DNA from: an uncultured Saprospiraceae bacterium
GTDB taxonomy: Bacteria > Bacteroidota > Bacteroidia > Chitinophagales > Saprospiraceae
DNA: 10,594 nt
Assembly (NCBI GenBank): GCA_937959095.1
Contig: CALGLY010000517.1
Coordinates: forward strand, 1-10,594
Reading direction: 5' to 3'
Under the pieces are notes generated by a model that had not been told where the DNA came from, did not search any database, and worked only from the letters and a program-made list of their open reading frames with translations. Within the stretch, counting starts at the first letter, position 1. Each line of letters opens with the position of its first letter. A program made the position numbers and the translations under genes. Below, one piece after another: positions 6,170-10,594 of this stretch.

Positions 6170-7747
6170 TTATCGCTTCACCACTTCATAGCGGCGAATG
6201 ATGGCAGCGCCCTTTTTCACGACGAGCGTATAATTGCCTGATGGTAAGCCGCCAATATCAAACTTCTGCGTACAGCTTCCTGCACGCGGATTTGCATAAG
6301 TGGCTTTACGGATGCGCTGCATTTTTTTATTTAAAAGACTCATTTCCACTTCGCCTATTGATTTGATAGCATATTCTACACTTACTTGCGAACCGCCACT
6401 CGCATAAATTCGAGTGATCGGTGGAAGTTCTGTCTTCGGTTTTGATGGAGCTGTTTGTACGATAGGTGTCCCCTCTTTAGTGGTTTTTGAAGCCACTGCC
6501 ATTACTTTTCGGTCGATACGCAAGACATCGCCTTCTAGTGGGTTCCAAATACTCAAGCCTACTGGAATCTGGAAAATATCATGTTTCGGTACAGATGCGA
6601 CTTGGTCTGCAAAATCTGTTTTTATGGTGCGTACTTCTATTTTTTCTTGATCTATAAATATCCACTTAAACTGATTGAAACTTCCACTGCTTCGTGTCCA
6701 ATTTTTCACATCATTACTTTTGCGCAATGGCGCGCCCCAGCAACCTTCCCCGATATAGACTGTGCCGCGTTCATCATCTCTAATAAAGCCTTCTTCACTC
6801 CCCTCTTCCTTAGATGGACGAACAGGATAGGTGGTCTTCACTACATGGGCATCCGATTCGGATACTAAATTGACTTGGTATTTATAAAAGAGTGTTGACC
6901 AATTCTTTTGCATTTCTAGTTTCTCGGACTTGCCTTCTGTGTGCGGACGAATACTATGATGGTATTGCGCCATTTTCCAAATTGCTTTCGCATCTTTCCG
7001 TAATTGTTCTTCTAGCCAAGTTTTCTGTTTCCCAGCCGCAGGAATCATAGAATTGAGGGTGTAGACGCTCAATAAATCACCACCAAATTTCAATGAATAA
7101 TAAACTCCTTCATGCGGTACATCGAATAAGTCTATAAGGGTTTTATTGGATGCTTCGTGGTTGCCGCGTGCCGTCACGATAGGGGTGAGGTGTCCATCTT
7201 CTGTGATGGTCAATTGCCAATCATTGAACCACTGTTGCCATTGTTTTCCTTCATCGCCACCTGTCATATCACCAGCAAATAGCACAAGATGAGGACGCAA
7301 TTTGCTAACCAACAGATTTGCTTTTCGGCGGGCTTCTCTGTGGTTTCTAGAGTCGCCACCTGCTATAATGGATAGTCGCTCGTAGGAATTATCTGGGGTT
7401 GTCTTAAAGGACATCTGTCGGCTTGTACTTTCCGAATCTACAATTATAAAGTAGTAAGTCGTATTAGGTTTTAGGTCTTTTAGGCGTGCGAAATTATTTT
7501 TCATTCCCTTTGCCGAAATAACACGGTCAGGGGCTTGTCGTTTGGCATACATCAGTGGGTCAGTGCCTCGTGCTACCTCATCATAATAGACAACCGGATT
7601 GCTCCCCGTTATCTGATTCCAACCTACCACCATAGAGGTTGCAGGGGCAGTACGCCACATACAGCGATACTTGTCCGATTTTGCTTCTAGTAGCAAACCA
7701 CTTTCCACTAAAAAAACAAGAATAAGTATGAATCTGAATAATGCCAT
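6170..7747 (-). CDS. Secreted calcineurin-like phosphoesterase (purple acid phosphatase-like)
   Basis: The 525-aa protein starts with a signal peptide (about 1-22). A fibronectin-like beta domain of the kind preceding purple acid phosphatases spans about 25-120 (ATSMVVGWNQ; LKPNTTYYF). The metallophosphoesterase domain follows: GGDSRNH (Asp132), FAGDMTGGD (Asp160), ARGNHE (Asn196, His197), YHHS (His263/264) and SDAH (His301). Two purple acid phosphatase ligands differ: the tyrosine expected three residues after Asp160 is Gly163, and the first His of the GHxH motif is Asp299. So it is probably a dimetal phosphoesterase but not a purple one. After a Pro/Lys-rich linker (about 425-445), residues 445-525 resemble a T9SS type A sorting domain (LPSGNYTLVVKKG near the end), implying outer-membrane export. 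Substrate unknown. The lipoprotein gene lies downstream on the same strand. Confidence 0.9.
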   Translation of the reverse strand: MALFRFILILVFLVESGLLLEAKSDKYRCMWRTAPATSMVVGWNQITGSNPVVYYDEVARGTDPLMYAKRQAPDRVISAKGMKNNFARLKDLKPNTTYYFIIVDSESTSRQMSFKTTPDNSYERLSIIAGGDSRNHREARRKANLLVSKLRPHLVLFAGDMTGGDEGKQWQQWFNDWQLTITEDGHLTPIVTARGNHEASNKTLIDLFDVPHEGVYYSLKFGGDLLSVYTLNSMIPAAGKQKTWLEEQLRKDAKAIWKMAQYHHSIRPHTEGKSEKLEMQKNWSTLFYKYQVNLVSESDAHVVKTTYPVRPSKEEGSEEGFIRDDERGTVYIGEGCWGAPLRKSNDVKNWTRSSGSFNQFKWIFIDQEKIEVRTIKTDFADQVASVPKHDIFQIPVGLSIWNPLEGDVLRIDRKVMAVASKTTKEGTPIVQTAPSKPKTELPPITRIYASGGSQVSVEYAIKSIGEVEMSLLNKKMQRIRKATYANPRAGSCTQKFDIGGLPSGNYTLVVKKGAAIIRRYEVVKR

Positions 7748-7763
7748 CAGTATCTGTTATCAC

Positions 7764-8001
7764 GACGGTCTTTTAGCAACCTTGTATTGGTTTTTACAAG
7801 ATATTTACTTGCAAAAATCAATAGTTAGGAACGGTGAACAAATAAATTTACATTCTTGACTGCTTCTTTTAATACCAAGTTTCACTTTGAAACCCCTCAT
7901 TTATCCAGATAAAATCACGCTTTCAAAGCAAAAACTGGAATCAAAATAACCTACTCAAGAATGTAAATTTATTAATTCATCGTTCCTTAGTTAAGACCGT
8001 C
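7764..8001. repeat. MITE-like 238-bp inverted-repeat element
   Basis: Outermost arms GACGGTCTT (7764-7772) and AAGACCGTC (7993-8001) are perfect. Inside them, 7827-7859 and 7955-7987 are 33-nt reverse complements at 30 of 33 positions, including AAATTTACATTCTTGA and its complement exactly. The 95-nt centre contains a hairpin GTTTCA/TGAAAC (7879-7893). No ORF of meaningful length lies within. No target-site duplication is evident at its ends. The architecture fits a non-autonomous palindromic element, or a structured leader, since it ends 17 bp upstream of the phosphoesterase start. Confidence 0.72.
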
Positions 8002-8358
8002 TTTTCAAGAAAATAAATAAATGTATAGTTTTATATCATATAGATACTGGACTTTTTACCAAAGATACAATCTAAAATCATAGTATGTAAAGGTATCGAA
8101 GGAGAATAAGAGAACTTTAAGAAATCTTGTTATAGACTCCGTATAAAAGTAACTTTTTGGTTTCCAAAGCCTAAGGATTTTCACAATTCGTTTGAATGGA
8201 GACACTCATTTGTAAAAATTCTTACTTGTTCCCTAAAGCCCAAAAGGTGTTTTTTAATCCTTAATCTTGGCACTTTGAAATAATATCGTTCTTAATAAAG
8301 GATAGAACTACGTGAAATATTGTACTTTCGCTAGTAATTTTGAATGATGGATTATCCC
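8002..8358. other. Divergent intergenic region with weak promoter matches
   Basis: There is no supported gene here. A minus-strand TATCTTTG (8067-8060) exactly fits the -7 consensus but lacks a clear TTG at the proper distance; if used, the phosphoesterase leader would be about 300 nt and include the inverted repeat. Two plus-strand -7-like boxes, TACTTTCG (8323-8330) and TAATTTTG (8335-8342), could serve the CBS protein gene. An imperfect inverted repeat (8171-8186 with 8210-8225, 13 of 16) may be a decayed element. A 50-codon minus ORF starting with GTG over about 8216-8057 is not credible. Confidence 0.4.
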
Positions 8359-8465
8359 ATGGCTTCGCCAAATTGAAAGTTAAAAATGGATAATTGAAAA
8401 TTAAGAAGAGGCATTATTTATAATTTTCCATTTTTAATTCTCCATTTTCAATTTGGCGAAGCCAT
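8359..8465. repeat. 107-bp inverted repeat upstream of CBS protein gene
   Basis: The terminal 20 bp, ATGGCTTCGCCAAATTGAAA (8359-8378), recur as an exact reverse complement at 8446-8465. The interior is AT-rich and made of related short units of the type AATTGAAA and AAAAATGGA on both strands, so inner pairing is possible in several registers. It ends 29 bp before the start codon at 8495 and would lie in the leader or promoter. Part of it, ATGGATAATTGAAA (8386-8399), recurs exactly at 2363-2376 upstream of tex, which supports a dispersed repeat family. Confidence 0.75.
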
Positions 8466-8494
8466 TATTCTCAAATCTATTTTAAAAACAACGA

Positions 8495-9748
8495 ATGTCT
8501 CTTATTGTCGGCATAATCTTCTTTTTGTTGCTTTCCGCTGTTTTTTCGGGAACAGAAATTGCATTTTTGTCTGCGAACAAATTGCAGCTCGAACTCCGAA
8601 AAAAGCAAGATGCCGATAAGAGTAGTATAGTCGATAAATTTTATGAAAATCCTGCGCGTTTTCTAGCTACTTTGCTCATTGGTAATAATATCGCGCTTGT
8701 TATTTTTACTATTTTTTCTACCCAATTGCTAGAAGAATATGTTCCTATGGAGCATGAAATACTGGAATTGCTGACCTACACGCTTATCACCACGATTGTG
8801 GTTCTTATTTTTGGTGAATTTCTTCCCAAGACTCTCTTCCGACTCTATGCGAATAAGATTTTATTTTGGTTGTCCTATTTGCTCAACTTTATATGGTACG
8901 TACTTTGGCTACCTGCTTGGTTGATGATTCAGCTTTCGAATATTATTATTGGTTTTTTCGCAAGTGATGCTGAAGAAGAAGTACAGCAGGTTTTTACGCG
9001 CCTTGATTTGGAAAAATTTATAACGAGTGGCAATGCAGATTTAGAAGAAGGCATTGATACCGAATTGTTCAATAAAGCGTTACAATTACACGATACACGC
9101 GTAGATGAGTGCATGGTGCCGCGCCTCGAAATCGCCTATATTGATGTAACTGCTGAAATTTCGGAGCTAGAGGCTCTGGTAAAAGAAACCAACCTTTCAA
9201 GAATTATAGTAACCAACGATAATGATATTGACGATGTACAAGGTTATGTGCATCATCAGTTGCTCCTCAAAAGTAAGCCTAGTACGATTAAAGAATCCTT
9301 GCGTGATATTCCGATTATTCCAGAAACCATGTTGGCGCAAGATGTAATGAATCAATTTATTAAAGGGCGTACTAGCATCGCTTGTGTGGTAGATGAATTT
9401 GGAGGAACAGCAGGCGTAGTAACTCTTGAAGATATACTAGAAGAACTCTTCGGAGAAATAGAGGACGAACACGATAAGGAAAACACCTATATAGAGGAAC
9501 AAGTGTCGGAGCTTGAATATCTATTTTCGGGACGGTTGGAACTCGATTACCTGAATGAAAAATACGAAAATTTAGATTTCCCAGAAGGCGATTACAATAC
9601 CCTATCAGGCTATCTAGTAATGACAACAGGTAGCATACCTGCTCAAGGTACTAGCATCAAATTGGATGGGTATCACTTCCTAATAGAATTGATGGCGGAT
9701 ACGAAAATAGAAACGGTAAGAGTATTCAAGGAGGAGGAAAAGGAATAG
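8495..9748 (+). CDS. CNNM/CorC-type membrane protein with DUF21 and CBS domains
   Basis: This 417-aa integral membrane protein has the standard layout of the family. The DUF21 (CNNM) membrane domain spans about 1-180, with hydrophobic segments near 2-24, 57-80, 92-112 and 122-155; it includes SGTEIAFLSANK and the LIFGEFLPKTLF motif. A pair of CBS domains follows: the first begins near 205 with VDECMVPRLEI, and the second contains CVVDEFGGTAGVVTLEDILEE. The C-terminal CorC_HlyC domain is about 344-414 (SGRLELDYLNEKY). Members take part in Mg2+ or other divalent-ion transport or tolerance; CBS pairs bind adenosine nucleotides. Older labels are 'hemolysin', and the Bacteroidota gliding protein GldE belongs here too, but I cannot tell the subgroup. 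The start is the first ATG, immediately before the first hydrophobic segment. It is transcribed alone and converges on the sigma factor gene. Confidence 0.93.
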   Translation: MSLIVGIIFFLLLSAVFSGTEIAFLSANKLQLELRKKQDADKSSIVDKFYENPARFLATLLIGNNIALVIFTIFSTQLLEEYVPMEHEILELLTYTLITTIVVLIFGEFLPKTLFRLYANKILFWLSYLLNFIWYVLWLPAWLMIQLSNIIIGFFASDAEEEVQQVFTRLDLEKFITSGNADLEEGIDTELFNKALQLHDTRVDECMVPRLEIAYIDVTAEISELEALVKETNLSRIIVTNDNDIDDVQGYVHHQLLLKSKPSTIKESLRDIPIIPETMLAQDVMNQFIKGRTSIACVVDEFGGTAGVVTLEDILEELFGEIEDEHDKENTYIEEQVSELEYLFSGRLELDYLNEKYENLDFPEGDYNTLSGYLVMTTGSIPAQGTSIKLDGYHFLIELMADTKIETVRVFKEEEKE

Positions 9749-9765
9749 TGGAGGTTTGGTTCTTT

Positions 9766-9810
9766 ATAGATGGCAGAGATTTCTTATTAATCGAAATCTC
9801 TGCCATCTAT
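9766..9810. terminator. Bidirectional hairpin between convergent genes
   Basis: Perfect 18-bp stem: ATAGATGGCAGAGATTTC (9766-9783) and its reverse complement (9793-9810), with a 9-nt loop TTATTAATC. It sits centrally in the 70-bp gap between the convergent CBS protein and sigma factor genes, 17 bp and 8 bp from their stop codons. There is no long T run on either side, so it may act partly as an RNA 3'-end stabiliser or by a strong stem alone, but a shared terminator is the natural reading. Confidence 0.82.
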
Positions 9811-9818
9811 GTACATAA

Positions 9819-10346
9819 TTATGCTCTTGCTTCGCGATGTCTTTCTTCATACATACGCTGCAATTTCTTACGCGCAAAGAAGATACGACTCTTGATTGTA
9901 CCAAGCGGTGCTTCTAGCTGTTGTGCTATTTCATCGTACTTATAGCCTTGGTGTGCCATCCAAAATGGTACTCGAAAATCATCGGGCAAAGAAGCCACCA
10001 TTTTCATGAGTTCGTTGTATGCCACATTATGCTCACCATCATTATCCACTACCACATCACCGGAATTGATGTAATAGTTATTCGGCGTTTGATCAAGTAA
10101 TACGCCTCGGCGCATCTTCTTCCTATAGTTATTGATGAAAATATTCCGCATTATCGTCACTGCCCACGCTTTGAAGTTCGTGTTCGGACGAAATTTATCC
10201 GCATTGTTAATGATACGCAGCGCAGTATCTTGGTATAAATCTTCTGCATCCACGTTATTTCCTGTCAATTTCAACGAAAAGGCGCGTAGCGAGTGGCTAA
10301 TCGCATCCAATTGGTCGTAAATCTGATTTTGAATTGCTGCTACCAT
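9819..10346 (-). CDS. ECF-family RNA polymerase sigma factor
   Basis: The 175-aa protein is a typical ECF sigma factor containing only regions 2 and 4. Sigma-2 is about 10-75: DAEDLYQDTALRII (region 2.1/2.2) followed by NTNFKAWAVTIMRNIFINNYRK (2.3/2.4, core-binding and -10 recognition). Sigma-4 is about 112-165: LPDDFRVPFWMAHQGYKYDE, then the helix-turn-helix IAQQLEAPLGTIKSRIFFARKKL, which reads the -35 element. It directs RNA polymerase to a specific promoter set in the cytoplasm. No anti-sigma gene is next to it in the window: the gap upstream is 160 bp to a probable gene end, and downstream is a convergent gene. It may therefore be controlled by its own transcription, as with many orphan Bacteroidota sigma factors. 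Target genes are not visible. Confidence 0.95.
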   Translation of the reverse strand: MVAAIQNQIYDQLDAISHSLRAFSLKLTGNNVDAEDLYQDTALRIINNADKFRPNTNFKAWAVTIMRNIFINNYRKKMRRGVLLDQTPNNYYINSGDVVVDNDGEHNVAYNELMKMVASLPDDFRVPFWMAHQGYKYDEIAQQLEAPLGTIKSRIFFARKKLQRMYEERHREARA

Positions 10347-10377
10347 GTCGAGTGATGTTATTTGATTGTTTAGTAGT

Positions 10378-10444
10378 TTAGATGTTTAGCTAAATAGATG
10401 TGAGATATGAGATTTTAGATGTGAGACTATATATTAAATATATA
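10378..10444. repeat. Decayed direct repeats upstream of sigma factor gene
   Basis: TAGATGTGAGA occurs at 10395-10405 and again at 10416-10426 (period 21), with related units TTTAGATGT and GAGATATGAGA around them. A perfect AT palindrome follows at 10428-10444 (TATATATT-A-AATATATA). This looks like a degenerate tandem array in the 5' leader region of the sigma factor gene. No Bacteroidota promoter is recognisable in it. Confidence 0.5.
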
Positions 10445-10509
10445 TTATCTCGTAAAATTTCTATCATCAACCTAATTACTATACAAGGAAATTACCAAAT
10501 AACCTCTAG

Positions 10510-10594
10510 TTAATCAAATTTCAATTTTGGTTCTTTAATGAATTTTGGAATCAAGCTTTTACATTCTTTAATAATAGATGTATCAAAAACCGTT
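10510..10594 (-). CDS. Partial CDS, C-terminal end of unknown protein
   Basis: On the minus strand one frame is open from the window edge to a TAA at 10512-10510, giving 27 residues that end SLIPKFIKEPKLKFD. The other two minus frames stop early in this stretch. The lysine-rich, amphipathic composition is protein-like, and its position 163 bp upstream of the sigma factor on the same strand suits a preceding gene. I do not recognise the family, and 27 codons is too short for certainty. A plus-strand ATG at 10578 running off the edge is a less likely alternative. Confidence 0.4.
   Translation of the reverse strand, partial: TVFDTSIIKECKSLIPKFIKEPKLKFD

Noticed and set aside
8057..8218. Minus-strand GTG-started ORF of about 50 codons in the divergent gap.
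   Set aside because: No ATG, no recognisable motif, and it overlaps a degenerate inverted repeat; consistent with chance.
10578..10594. Plus-strand ATG running off the right edge.
   Set aside because: Only five codons are visible, and the minus-strand frame through the same bases is open and better supported.

Overview
The window looks like a piece of a Bacteroidota chromosome. It is AT-rich, one secreted protein ends in what looks like a type IX secretion (T9SS) sorting domain, and the recognisable promoters follow the Bacteroidota pattern (TTG about 17-21 nt before TAnnTTTG) rather than the E. coli one. Family composition fits an environmental member, perhaps Saprospiria, Chitinophagia or Cytophagia; the sequence alone does not settle the genus. 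I see no phage, IS transposase, CRISPR, tRNA or rRNA.

Layout: (1) 1-206 is an AT-rich edge with an imperfect inverted repeat. (2) 207-2339 (-) is tex, a conserved RNA-binding housekeeping protein. (3) 2340-3225 is an 886-bp gap holding a 65-bp hairpin repeat, a strong 16-bp-stem terminator, and a candidate minus-strand small RNA of about 125 nt with its own Bacteroidota promoter and a cUUCGg-capped terminator. (4) 3226-4680 (-) is a clan GH-A-like glycoside hydrolase without its expected signal peptide. (5) 4836-6011 (-) is an uncharacterised lipoprotein and 6170-7747 (-) a secreted calcineurin-like phosphoesterase; they lie in tandem, separated by a branched inverted repeat. (6) 7748-8494 is a 747-bp divergent gap holding two further long inverted repeats. 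(7) 8495-9748 (+) is a CNNM/CorC-type CBS membrane protein, converging on (8) 9819-10346 (-), an ECF sigma factor, with an 18-bp perfect-stem hairpin between them. (9) 10347-10594 is a short leader with decayed direct repeats, then the probable C-terminal end of another minus-strand gene.

The protein-coding genes do not form one obvious pathway. Tex, the sigma factor and the CNNM protein are core functions; the hydrolase, phosphoesterase and lipoprotein are envelope or secreted proteins. The more unusual content is intergenic: at least four different long inverted repeats, each placed at a gene boundary, and the predicted small RNA. No clear multi-gene novel system is visible; the best candidates for something undescribed are the RNA at about 2676-2800 and the branched repeat at 6028-6156.
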